From Kitasatospora phosalacinea (GTDB taxonomy: Bacteria > Actinomycetota > Actinomycetes > Streptomycetales > Streptomycetaceae), in the NCBI RefSeq assembly GCF_000717185.1, contig NZ_JNYE01000142.1, forward strand, positions 1 through 24,052: 24,052 bases of DNA, given 5' to 3'. Positions 16,659 through 24,052 of this stretch are shown here, piece by piece. Position numbers and translations under genes: made by a program. Below the pieces are notes generated by a model. The model saw only the letters and a program-made list of their open reading frames with translations. It was not told the DNA's origin and did no database searches. Each line of letters starts with the position of its first letter. Position 1 is the stretch's first letter.

Positions 16659-16710
16659 CTCGGGGCTGAACCTCAGGGCTGAACCTCAGGGCTAGACCTC
16701 GGGGCCGGGC
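16659..16710. repeat. 13-bp tandem repeats in intergenic gap
   Basis: Four consecutive units: CTCGGGGCTGAAC, CTCAGGGCTGAAC, CTCAGGGCTAGAC and the divergent CTCGGGGCCGGGC. They lie between the convergent DUF4239 and acyl-CoA dehydrogenase genes. No function is evident; no clear terminator hairpin is seen in this gap. Confidence 0.8.
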
Positions 16711-16745
16711 TCGGGGCCGCATCGGGTTCCGGGCGGCCGGGACGG

Positions 16746-17936
16746 TCAGGAGGTCATGCCGAGTTCGCGTGCGATGAGCATCCGTTGGACCTCCGAGGTG
16801 CCCTCTCCGATTTCCAGGATCTTGCAGTCGCGCCACATGCGGGCGACCGGGTACTCGTTCATGAAGCCGTAGCCGCCGTGGATCTGGGTCGCCTCCCGGG
16901 CGTTGTCGACCGCGGCCTCGGAGGCGTACAGCTTGGCGATGGCTGCCTCCTTCTTGAAGGGCTCGGAGTGCAGCAGCCGGGAGGCGGCGTCCCGCCAGGC
17001 CAGGCGGGAGGTGTGCGCGCGCATCTCCATGTCGGCGAGCTTGAACTGGATGACCTGGTTGGCGCCGATCGGCCGGCCGAAGGCGCGACGCGTGGCGGCG
17101 TACGAGAGCGACTGGTCGACGCACCCCTGGGCCAGGCCGGTGGCCAGGGCCGCGATGGCGATGCGGCCCTCGTCGAGGATGCGCAGGAACTGGGCGTAAC
17201 CGCGGCCTCGGCGTCCGAGCAGGTTGGCCGCGGGGACTCGGCAGTCGGTGAAGGACAGTTCGCGGGTGTCCGAGGCGTTCCAGCCGACCTTCGAGTACTT
17301 CTTCGACACCTGGAACCCGGGAGTCCCAGTGGGAACGATGATGGAGGAGATTTCCCTGCTGGGCGACTGATTTGACGATCCATCACTCGAACGTGTGAGC
17401 GGCTCGGTCAGCGCGGTGACGGTCACCAGGCCGGTGATCTCGGTGCCGGAGTTGGTGATGAAGCACTTGCTGCCGTTGATCACCCACTCGTCGGTGGCCT
17501 CGTCGTAGCGCGCGGTGGTCCTGGTCGCCCCGGCGTCCGTCCCGCCCTCGGGCTCGGTCAGGCCGAAGGCGCCGAGCACCTCGCCGGAGGTCAGCTTCGG
17601 CAGCCACTCGCGCTTCTGCTCCTCGGTGCCGAAGAGGTGCACGGGCATCGCGCCGAGCGAGACGGCGGCCTCCAGCGTGATCGCCACCGAGGAGTCGACC
17701 CGGGCCAGCTCCTCCAGGGCCAGGCCGAGCGCGAAGTAGTCGCCGCCCATGCCGCCGTACTCCTCCGGGAAGGGCAGCCCGAACAGGCCCATCCGCCCCA
17801 TCTCCCGGATGATCTCGTACGGGAACTCGTTCTGCTCGTAGTATTCGCCGATCTTCGGTGCAACCACGTCGTTGGCGAACTCCTCGACGGTGCGGCGGAG
17901 TTCCTCGTACTCATTGCTCAGGCGGTGGTCGAGCAC
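16746..17936 (-). CDS. acdH: acyl-CoA dehydrogenase AcdH (isovaleryl/branched-chain type)
   Basis: FAD-dependent acyl-CoA dehydrogenase of 396 residues. The flavin/substrate motif FGLTEPEGGTDAGA is at 124-137, the FAD-binding QIHGGYGF at 351-358, and the usual catalytic base position at Glu378 (IGEGTSE). A second Glu (Glu256 in RILDEGR) lies where isovaleryl-CoA dehydrogenases keep their base, so chemistry on branched substrates is plausible. Its place at the end of a carboxylase/HMG-CoA lyase operon indicates isovaleryl-CoA oxidation in leucine breakdown. In S. coelicolor the acdH product is linked to branched-chain acyl-CoA oxidation (from memory). GTG 17934-17936 has GGGAGG at 7 nt. A Ser-rich loop at about 181-195 is longer than usual and has atypical codons. 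It starts 69 nt after the HMG-CoA lyase stop. Confidence 0.94.
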   Translation of the reverse strand: MLDHRLSNEYEELRRTVEEFANDVVAPKIGEYYEQNEFPYEIIREMGRMGLFGLPFPEEYGGMGGDYFALGLALEELARVDSSVAITLEAAVSLGAMPVHLFGTEEQKREWLPKLTSGEVLGAFGLTEPEGGTDAGATRTTARYDEATDEWVINGSKCFITNSGTEITGLVTVTALTEPLTRSSDGSSNQSPSREISSIIVPTGTPGFQVSKKYSKVGWNASDTRELSFTDCRVPAANLLGRRGRGYAQFLRILDEGRIAIAALATGLAQGCVDQSLSYAATRRAFGRPIGANQVIQFKLADMEMRAHTSRLAWRDAASRLLHSEPFKKEAAIAKLYASEAAVDNAREATQIHGGYGFMNEYPVARMWRDCKILEIGEGTSEVQRMLIARELGMTS

Positions 17937-18005
17937 GGCTGATCCTCCCGGGATCGCGGCCTGGTGGGCCTGGTGGGGACGGGTGGTCGGAGGAGGGTGT
18001 CGGGG

Positions 18006-19016
18006 TCAGTCCGTCGGCCCGAGCAGGGCGCGGACGGTCCTCGACGGGCTGGGGCGACCGAGGTGACGGGCCATCCAGCCGCTGGTCGCGGTGAGTGCGG
18101 CGAGGTCCACGCCGGTCTCCACGCCCAGGCCGTTCAGCATCCAGACGAGGTCCTCGGTGGCCAGGTTGCCGGTCGCGCTCTTGGCGTACGGGCAGCCGCC
18201 GAGGCCGCCGGCCGACGCGTCCACCACGGTCACGCCGGAGCGCAGCGCCGCCAGGGTGTTGGCGAGGGCCTGCCCGTAGGTGTCGTGGAAGTGCACCGCC
18301 AAACGTTCGACCGGGGCGCCGGAACGGGTGAACGCGTCGATCAGGGCGTTGACGTGGCCGGGGGTGGCGACGCCGATGGTGTCGCCGAGGCTCAGCTCGA
18401 CGCAGCCCATCTCCAGCAGCGCCAGGCCGTGGCGCACCACCTGCTCGACCGGGACCGGCCCCTCCCAGGGGTCGCCGAAGCACATCGACAGGTAGCCGCG
18501 GGCCGGCACCCCGGCGGCCGCGGCGCGCTCGACCACCGGGCGGAACATCGCCATCGCCTCGTCCGCCGAGCGGTTGAGGTTGCGCCGGGCGAAGGTCTCG
18601 GTGGCGCTGGCGAACACCGCGACCTCGGTGGCGTGGTGGGCCAGCGCCCGGTCCAGCCCGCGCTCGTTGGGCACCAGCACGGGCAGCCGCAGGCCCGGGT
18701 ACTGCGCGGGCAGCCCGGCCAGCCGGGGCATCAGCTCCTCGGCGTCCGCCAGCTGCGGCACCCACTTGGGGTGGACGAAGCTGGTCGCCTCGACGGTGCG
18801 CAGCCCGGCGGCGGCGAGCCGGGCGACGAACTCGGCCTTCACCTCGACGGGGACGAGCGCGCCCTCGTTCTGCAGTCCGTCGCGGGCGCCGACCTCGTGG
18901 ATGCGGACCCGGTCGGGCAGCGCGGGGTCGCGCACCGGCTGCGGCAGTCCGAGGTCCAGCACGGTCGGCTCACTCGCCCCGCTCGCTCCGTCTGCCCCGT
19001 TCGGCGCGGCGCTCAT
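18006..19016 (-). CDS. hmgL: hydroxymethylglutaryl-CoA lyase
   Basis: TIM-barrel lyase of 336 residues that cleaves HMG-CoA to acetoacetate and acetyl-CoA, the last step of leucine degradation. All catalytic landmarks are present: Arg45-Asp46 in ARDGLQNE (44-51), metal ligands His242 and His244 in VHFHDTYGQ, the mobile-loop Cys275 in GGLGGCPYAKSATGN, and Asn284. The spacing of these residues matches human HMG-CoA lyase. The first 35 residues are a variable leader. Its ATG overlaps the stop of the biotin carboxylase gene by four bases (ATGA), so the two are translationally coupled. Confidence 0.95.
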   Translation of the reverse strand: MSAAPNGADGASGASEPTVLDLGLPQPVRDPALPDRVRIHEVGARDGLQNEGALVPVEVKAEFVARLAAAGLRTVEATSFVHPKWVPQLADAEELMPRLAGLPAQYPGLRLPVLVPNERGLDRALAHHATEVAVFASATETFARRNLNRSADEAMAMFRPVVERAAAAGVPARGYLSMCFGDPWEGPVPVEQVVRHGLALLEMGCVELSLGDTIGVATPGHVNALIDAFTRSGAPVERLAVHFHDTYGQALANTLAALRSGVTVVDASAGGLGGCPYAKSATGNLATEDLVWMLNGLGVETGVDLAALTATSGWMARHLGRPSPSRTVRALLGPTD

Positions 19017-21208
19017 CGGGCCGCCTCCTGGAGGGGCTCGGGCTCGGCGGGGTCTGCGGGGTCGGACGGGTCCTCGTCCGCGGCGACCGTCACCAGGGGC
19101 GCGTCCATCGCGACGGTCGCGCCGGGGGCCACCCGCAGGTCGTCGACGGTGCCGTCGTGCGGCGCCGAGATGACGTGCTCCATCTTCATGGCCTCCAGGA
19201 CCAGCAGGGCCTGGCCGCGGCGGACCCGCTCGCCGGGCTCGACCTTGACCACGGTGACGGTGCCGGGCATCGGTGCGCTGAGGGTGCCGTGGTGGGCGGT
19301 GCCGGCCGCGGCGCGCTCCGCGATTGCATCGAACGGGTGAACGGGCCAGGCGTCCCCGTCGACCCCGAGCCAGTGGGTGACCCCCTCCGGCGTGCGCTCC
19401 GAAGCGACCGTGAAAGTGGCCTGCAGGCCGTCAACCGCAAGGCGCAGCAGGTTCCCGTCCCGGCTCGCGCGGGCCCTGCGGACCGGGGCGTCGCCCAGTC
19501 GGACCTCCCACTCGGGGGTGGTCGCCGCGGAAAAACCGATGGCGCTCTCGAATTCACCATTGGTAATCATTCGGCAGCTCACGGTGACCGGTTCGCGGCC
19601 GGGCAGCCGGAGCCGGTGCGTGGTCCACGCGGCCTCGCCACCGAGCCGCCAGCCCGAAGGGAGGGAGAAGGGATCGGTCCAGCCGTCGGAGGCGGCGGTG
19701 CGGCCGAGTTCGAGCTGCCGCAGCAGTGCGGCGGCGAAGTGGAGCAGGTCGATCGACCCGGGGCGGGTGTACGGGGAGCTCAGCAGCGAGGCGTCCTGCT
19801 GGGCACTGCGTTCCACCAGCCCGGTGTCGAGCCGACCTGCTGCGACCTCGGGCTGAGCCAGCAGCCGGCGCAGGTAGCCGGTGTTGGTGGTGACGCCCAG
19901 GATGCGGGTCTCGGCGAGTGCGGCCCGCAGCCGACGGATCGCGGTCGGGCGGTCGGGCCCGTACGCGATCACCTTGGCGAGCATCGGGTCGTACAGGCTG
20001 CCGACCCGGTCGCCGGGTGCGATTCCGGAGTCCACCCGGACGCCCTCCCCGGAGGGCTCGTCCAGCAGCAGCACCTCACCGCCGGTGGGCAGGAAGTCCC
20101 GTTCCGGGTCCTCGGCGCAGATCCGGGCCTCGATCGCGTGGCCCAGGAAGGAGACGTCCGACTGGGCGAACGGCAGTGCCTCGCCCGCGGCGACGCGCAG
20201 CTGCCACTCGACCAGGTCCAGCCGCTGCGGGCCGTCCGGCCCGGCCACGGCCACGGCCAGTTCGGTGACGGGGTGTTCCACCTGGAGGCGGGTGTTCATC
20301 TCCATGAAGAAGAAGTCGAGGACTTCGTCCGCGTCAGGCCCCGCGGGGTCACCGCCGGGGACGATGAACTCGACCGTGCCGGCACCGGTGTAGCCGCAGG
20401 CCTCGGCGGCGCGCACCGCGGCCGCGCCCATCGCGGCGCGGGTCCGGGGGTTCAACAGGACGGAAGGAGCCTCTTCGATGAGTTTCTGATGGCGGCGCTG
20501 CAGACTGCACTCGCGCTCGCCGAGGTGGACGGTCCGGCCGTGGGTGTCGGCCAGGACCTGCACCTCGATGTGCCGGGGCTGGTCGACCCAGCGCTCCAGC
20601 AGCAGGGTGTCGTCGCCGAACGCGGTGCGGGCCACCCGGCGGGCCGCGGCGAGCTCGGCGGGCAGCTCGGCCGGGTCGCGGACCAGCCGCATGCCCTTGC
20701 CGCCGCCACCGGCCGAGGGCTTGAGCAGCACCGGGTAGCCGATCCGGTCCGCCGCCTCGACCAGTTGCTCGTCGCTGGGCGAGCCCTCCTCGCTGCCGGG
20801 GACGACGGGCACCCCGGCGGCCCGGACGGCCTCCTTGGCGTTGATCTTGTCGCCCATCAGCTCCACCGCGGCCGGCGGCGGGCCGATGAAGACCAGCCCG
20901 GCCCGGGTGCAGGCCTCGGCGAACGCGGAGTTCTCGGCCAGGAACCCGTAGCCGGGGTGGACGGCCTGCGCACCGGTCCGGCGGGCGGCGTCCAGGATCA
21001 GGTCGGCGCGCAGGTACGTCTCGGCGGCGGAGCTGTCGCTCCGGTCGGCGGGCCCGAGCCGGACCGCGAGGTCGGCGGCCCGGACGTGCGGGGCGTCCGC
21101 GTCCGCGTCGCTGTGCACGGCGACCGACCGCACGCCCAGCCGCCGCAGGGTGCGGATCACCCGGAGCGCGATCTCGCCGCGGTTGGCGACGAGCACGGTG
21201 TCGAACAT
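19013..21208 (-). CDS. biotin-dependent acyl-CoA carboxylase alpha subunit (3-methylcrotonyl-CoA carboxylase type)
   Basis: Subunit of 731 residues combining biotin carboxylase and biotin carrier. The biotin carboxylase begins MFDTVLVANRGEIALRVIRT. The ATP-grasp glycine loop KPSAGGGGKGM is at 163-173, and MEMNTRLQVEHPVTE marks the active site. The carrier domain has EAMKMEH with the biotinylated Lys at residue 675. The context (dedicated beta subunit, HMG-CoA lyase, acyl-CoA dehydrogenase) points to 3-methylcrotonyl-CoA as substrate rather than acetyl- or propionyl-CoA. The start at ATG 21208 gives the canonical N-terminus and has GGAGG 10 nt upstream; the frame is open to 21262 without family sequence. 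It lies 99 nt after the beta-subunit gene, a gap that contains a 14-bp direct repeat (21254-21281). Confidence 0.93.
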   Translation of the reverse strand: MFDTVLVANRGEIALRVIRTLRRLGVRSVAVHSDADADAPHVRAADLAVRLGPADRSDSSAAETYLRADLILDAARRTGAQAVHPGYGFLAENSAFAEACTRAGLVFIGPPPAAVELMGDKINAKEAVRAAGVPVVPGSEEGSPSDEQLVEAADRIGYPVLLKPSAGGGGKGMRLVRDPAELPAELAAARRVARTAFGDDTLLLERWVDQPRHIEVQVLADTHGRTVHLGERECSLQRRHQKLIEEAPSVLLNPRTRAAMGAAAVRAAEACGYTGAGTVEFIVPGGDPAGPDADEVLDFFFMEMNTRLQVEHPVTELAVAVAGPDGPQRLDLVEWQLRVAAGEALPFAQSDVSFLGHAIEARICAEDPERDFLPTGGEVLLLDEPSGEGVRVDSGIAPGDRVGSLYDPMLAKVIAYGPDRPTAIRRLRAALAETRILGVTTNTGYLRRLLAQPEVAAGRLDTGLVERSAQQDASLLSSPYTRPGSIDLLHFAAALLRQLELGRTAASDGWTDPFSLPSGWRLGGEAAWTTHRLRLPGREPVTVSCRMITNGEFESAIGFSAATTPEWEVRLGDAPVRRARASRDGNLLRLAVDGLQATFTVASERTPEGVTHWLGVDGDAWPVHPFDAIAERAAAGTAHHGTLSAPMPGTVTVVKVEPGERVRRGQALLVLEAMKMEHVISAPHDGTVDDLRVAPGATVAMDAPLVTVAADEDPSDPADPAEPEPLQEAAR

Positions 21209-21307
21209 GAGAGGTGTTCCTCCGTCACGAAGGGAACGGTGAGCTGGTTGGCAGTGCGTCACTGACGGTGCGTCACCGACGGCGGTCCGGGCGGTCGCGG
21301 CCGCCCG

Positions 21308-23014
21308 TCACATCCGGAAGACCCCGAACGGGCGCGGGGCGGGGAGCGGGGCGTTGGCGCAGGCGGTGAGCGCCAGGCCGAGCACGGTCCGGGTCTGCAG
21401 CGGGTCGATCACGCCGTCGTCCCACAGCCGGGCGGTGGCGTAGTACGCGTTGCCCTGGCGTTCGTACTGCTCGCGGACGGGGCGCTTGAACTCGTCCTCG
21501 TCCGCGGCGCTCCAGTCCTCGCCCCGGGCCTCGAACTGGTCGCGGCGGACGGTGGCCAGCACCGACGCCGCCTGCTCCCCGCCCATCACGGAGATCTTCG
21601 CGTTCGGCCACATCCACAGGAAGCGGGGCGAGTAGGCCCGCCCGCACATCGAGTAGTTGCCCGCCCCGTACGAGCCGCCGATCACCACCGTCAGCTTGGG
21701 CACCCGGGTGCAGGCCACCGCGGTGACCATCTTGGCGCCGTGCTTGGCGATGCCGCCGGCCTCGTACTGGCGGCCCACCATGAACCCGGTGATGTTCTGC
21801 AGGAAGAGGAGGGGGACGCCGCGCTGGTCGCACAGTTCGACGAAGTGCGCGCCCTTGAGCGCGGACTCGGCGAACAGGACGCCGTTGTTGGCGACGATGC
21901 CGACCGGGTGGCCGTGGATCCGGGCGAAACCGGTCACCAGGGTGGTGCCGTACTCGGCCTTGAACTCGGCGAACCGGCTGCCGTCCACCAGCCGGGCGAT
22001 CACCTCGCGCACGTCGTAGGGGGTGCGCGGGTCCACCGGCACCACGCCGTACAACCCGGCCGGGTCGACCGCGGGCGGCTCGACCGGGGCGAGCGGCCAC
22101 GGCCTGGCGGCGCGCGGGCCCAGCCCGGCCACGATGGTGCGGACGATGGAGAGCGCGTGGGCGTCGTCCTCCGCGAGGTGGTCGGTCACGCCGGAGGTGC
22201 GGGAGTGGAGGTCGCCGCCGCCCAGTTCCTCGGCGGTCACCACCTCGCCGGTGGCGGCCTTCACCAGCGGCGGGCCGCCCAGGAAGATGGTGCCCTGGTT
22301 GCGGACGATCACGGCCTCGTCGCTCATCGCCGGGACGTACGCGCCGCCCGCGGTGCAGGAGCCCAGCACCGCCGCGATCTGCGGGATCCCGGCGGCGGAC
22401 AGGCGCGCCTGGTTGTAGAAGATCCGGCCGAAGTGGTCGCGGTCGGGGAACACCTCGTCCTGCATCGGCAGGAACGCCCCGCCGGAGTCCACCAGGTAGA
22501 CGCAGGGCAGCCGGTTCTCCAGGGCCACCTCCTGCGCCCGCAGGTGCTTCTTCACCGTCATCGGGTAGTACGTGCCGCCCTTGACCGTGGCGTCGTTCGC
22601 CACCACCAGGACCTCGCGCCCGGCGACCCGGCCGATCCCGGCGATCACCCCGGCGGCCGGGGCGGAGTCGCCGTACAGCCCGTCGGCGGCCAGCGGGGCC
22701 AGTTCGAGGAACGGCGAGCCGGGGTCGAGCAGGGTGTCCACCCGCTCCCGGGGCAGCAGCTTGCCGCGGGCGACGTGCTTGGCGCGCGCCTTCTCACCGC
22801 CGCCGAGCGCCGCCGCCGCGAGCTTGCCGCGCAGCTCGGCGACCAGCTCCCGGTGGGCCAGGGCGTTGGCCAGCCCGGCCGGGGCGGACGGGTCGGCCGC
22901 GCCCTCCAGCCGGGGGGCCGGTGCGTCGGAGGCGCGGAACGGCGGGGCGTCCGGGGCCGCTCCCCCTGACGGGGCGGTGGACCACGGAGGCGTCTGTGCC
23001 GAAGAGGGGACCAT
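21308..23014 (-). CDS. acyl-CoA carboxylase beta subunit (3-methylcrotonyl-CoA carboxylase carboxyltransferase)
   Basis: Carboxyltransferase of 568 residues, slightly longer than usual because of a Pro/Ala-rich first 45 residues. Crotonase-fold halves are visible: [24 protein letters not shown] in the N-terminal region, [20 protein letters not shown] and [20 protein letters not shown], and in the C-terminal half [31 protein letters not shown] and [20 protein letters not shown]. The last is characteristic of methylcrotonyl-/geranyl-CoA carboxylases. It is the first gene of the operon; ATG 23014 has AAGGGAG about 9 nt upstream. Transcription probably starts near 23087 from the promoter shared with the TetR gene. 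It should assemble with the alpha subunit encoded next. Confidence 0.93.
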   Translation of the reverse strand: MVPSSAQTPPWSTAPSGGAAPDAPPFRASDAPAPRLEGAADPSAPAGLANALAHRELVAELRGKLAAAALGGGEKARAKHVARGKLLPRERVDTLLDPGSPFLELAPLAADGLYGDSAPAAGVIAGIGRVAGREVLVVANDATVKGGTYYPMTVKKHLRAQEVALENRLPCVYLVDSGGAFLPMQDEVFPDRDHFGRIFYNQARLSAAGIPQIAAVLGSCTAGGAYVPAMSDEAVIVRNQGTIFLGGPPLVKAATGEVVTAEELGGGDLHSRTSGVTDHLAEDDAHALSIVRTIVAGLGPRAARPWPLAPVEPPAVDPAGLYGVVPVDPRTPYDVREVIARLVDGSRFAEFKAEYGTTLVTGFARIHGHPVGIVANNGVLFAESALKGAHFVELCDQRGVPLLFLQNITGFMVGRQYEAGGIAKHGAKMVTAVACTRVPKLTVVIGGSYGAGNYSMCGRAYSPRFLWMWPNAKISVMGGEQAASVLATVRRDQFEARGEDWSAADEDEFKRPVREQYERQGNAYYATARLWDDGVIDPLQTRTVLGLALTACANAPLPAPRPFGVFRM

Positions 23015-23079
23015 CCCAAGAGCTCCCTTGCCCTCGGATTCGGATCGGGGCAGGCCGAAGGGCGAGCCGGCGAGCCCGT

Positions 23080-23095
23080 GTTAATGAGCGTTAAC
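23080..23095. promoter_or_regulatory. operator-like palindrome 1 (leucine operon promoter)
   Basis: GTTAATGAGCGTTAAC has 6 of 8 bases per arm in dyad symmetry. It overlaps the likely start point of the operon: minus-strand TAGAGT (23099-23094) is a good -10, with TTATCG 16 nt upstream as a possible -35. Confidence 0.6.
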
Positions 23096-23106
23096 TCTAT
23101 GGCCAG

Positions 23107-23122
23107 GTTAACCATCGATAAC
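23107..23122. promoter_or_regulatory. operator-like palindrome 2 (TetR gene promoter)
   Basis: GTTAACCATCGATAAC has the same GTTA/TAAC ends and the same 16-bp length as palindrome 1, 27 bp away centre to centre. It overlaps TTAACC (23108-23113), a possible -35 for the TetR gene with -10 TACGAT (23132-23137). This suggests one regulator controls both directions. Confidence 0.6.
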
Positions 23123-23144
23123 CCGACTGTCTACGATGGGCAGC

Positions 23145-23861
23145 ATGCCCAACCGCGCCACCGCCCCCGCGCTCCCACGCCGTGACCAGATCCGGAAAGA
23201 GGCCGCCAGGCTGTTCGCAGCCCGGGGATTCCTCGGGGTCGGGGTCGACGAGATCGGCAAGGCGGTCGGCATCAGCGGACCCGGCCTGTACCGGCACTTC
23301 GCGGGCAAGGACGCGATGCTCGCCGACCTCCTGGTCGGCATCAGCGAGCGCCTGCTGGAGGAGGGGCGCCGCCGCGAGGGCGAGGCCGACGGGCCCCGGG
23401 CCGCGCTCGACTCCCTGATCGACGGGCACATCGACTTCGCGCTGGACGACCGGGACTTGATCACCCTCCACGACCGCGAGCTGCTCCACCTCAAGGAGGC
23501 GGACCGCCACCGGGTGCGCCGGCTCCAGCGCGGCTACGTCGAACTCTGGGTCGCGGTGGTGCGCGAGGCCTTCCCGCCGCTGGCCGCGCCCGAGGCGGAG
23601 CCGGTCGCCCGCGCCGCCGTGCACGCGGTGTTCGGCCTGCTCAACTCCACCCCGCACAGCGCCGCGCCGCAGTCGTCCCAGGGCGCCGAACCCGGGTCCG
23701 GCGCGGGCACCCCCGCCGATCTGCCCGGATCCGATCTGCCCGGCTCCGATCGGTCCGGTTCCGAGCGGTCCGGGCTGGCCCGCGGCAGCATGGCGGCGCT
23801 GCTGCGCGCGCTGGCGCAGGGGGCGTTCGTGGCGGCCGCCGCGGAGGTCGAAGGGGCCTGA
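23145..23861 (+). CDS. TetR-family regulator of the leucine/isovalerate operon
   Basis: TetR/AcrR-family regulator, 238 residues from ATG 23145 (241 from ATG 23136). The helix-turn-helix lies near residues 15-58: IRKEAARLFAARGFLGVGVDEIGKAVG, then SGPGLYRHFAGKDAML, the family recognition helix. The C-terminal ligand domain is interrupted by a 40-residue Ser/Gly/Pro insert at about 175-214, encoded partly by 15-bp repeats. A TACGAT -10 box at 23132-23137 would start transcription at about 23144-23145. A leaderless mRNA beginning at ATG 23145 is therefore likely and decides the start; no ribosome-binding site is present. It is divergent from the carboxylase operon and flanked by two matching palindromes, so it is probably an autoregulated repressor released by an acyl-CoA of the pathway (inference). 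Confidence 0.88.
   Translation: MPNRATAPALPRRDQIRKEAARLFAARGFLGVGVDEIGKAVGISGPGLYRHFAGKDAMLADLLVGISERLLEEGRRREGEADGPRAALDSLIDGHIDFALDDRDLITLHDRELLHLKEADRHRVRRLQRGYVELWVAVVREAFPPLAAPEAEPVARAAVHAVFGLLNSTPHSAAPQSSQGAEPGSGAGTPADLPGSDLPGSDRSGSERSGLARGSMAALLRALAQGAFVAAAAEVEGA
23718..23777 (+). repeat. 15-bp coding repeats in the TetR gene
   Basis: Four consecutive 15-bp units beginning GATCTGCCCGGATCC encode DLPGS, DLPGS, DRSGS and ERSGL in the ligand-domain insert. The first two units differ by one base. Confidence 0.85.
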
Positions 23862-24032
23862 CCGGCCGTCTGACCTGCGGAACCGGCGTCCGGCGGTCGG
23901 TCGGGGGTGGGGCTGGCTACACCCTCCGCCTAGGTCGATCGGCTGATCCAGGTCTAGACGAGTAGTTCCGAAGTCTGCTGGCTTTGCTGGTTCTGCTCCG
24001 GGCATGCAGGGAGGGTGTCCAGCATTCGGGTT

Positions 24033-24052
24033 GTGACGACCGAAGAGCTGGA
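24033..24052 (+). CDS. possible start of a further gene, cut by the window edge
   Basis: GTG ACG ACC GAA GAG CTG (VTTEEL) is open to the edge. GGGAGGG lies at 24010-24016, 16 nt upstream, rather far for a ribosome-binding site. Only six codons are visible, so no product can be named. The 170 nt before it (23862-24032) show no coding signal. Confidence 0.25.

Noticed and set aside
19157..21265. Plus-strand open frame of 702 codons opposite the biotin carboxylase gene
   Set aside because: It mirrors the carboxylase almost exactly, has no domain signature and is a shadow of high GC3 on the other strand.

Overview
The window is chromosomal DNA of a very high-GC actinomycete, most likely Streptomyces or a close relative such as Kitasatospora. 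Third codon positions are almost all G or C, many starts are GTG, and the gene content and order (bglC-cebG-cebF-cebE-cebR, tRNA-His, orn, adpA, then the leucine/isovalerate genes) match what I remember of the S. coelicolor SCO2798 to SCO2775 interval. That comparison is from memory and was not searched.

Positions 1-788 hold the N-terminal part of an unrecognised low-complexity secreted protein on the minus strand. Positions 868-7182 form a cello-oligosaccharide uptake module: lipoprotein CebE, permeases CebF and CebG, and GH1 beta-glucosidase BglC on the minus strand, with the LacI-type repressor gene cebR divergent. Two copies of the CebR operator are visible, one in front of cebE and one directly at the bglC ribosome-binding site. 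No transporter ATPase gene is present, as expected if a shared MsiK-type ATPase is used.

Positions 7286-10635 are all minus strand: a hotdog-fold thioesterase-like gene, a strong hairpin, tRNA-His(GTG), oligoribonuclease and adpA. The adpA locus is the most striking part of the window. Its reading frame is intact from the DJ-1/PfpI-like domain through the AraC-type DNA-binding domain, except for one in-frame TAG in the linker. The single bldA-type TTA codon lies five sense codons after that stop. Upstream of adpA is a 774-nt gene-free stretch with AdpA-like boxes and a remarkable C-rich tract that includes a run of 34 C.

Positions 11410-16632 hold a HAD-family hydrolase (minus), a UspA-family protein with a repeat-rich N-terminal extension (plus), a surface-anchored two-domain low-complexity protein (plus) and a DUF4239/bestrophin-like membrane protein (plus). 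A three-fold 15-bp repeat sits in front of the last gene and creates a small overlapping upstream ORF.

Positions 16746-23014 are a minus-strand leucine/isovaleryl-CoA catabolic operon: carboxyltransferase, biotin carboxylase/BCCP, HMG-CoA lyase and acyl-CoA dehydrogenase. A divergent TetR regulator gene (23145-23861) probably controls it through two GTTAA/TTAAC palindromes in the shared promoter. The last 20 bases may open another plus-strand gene.
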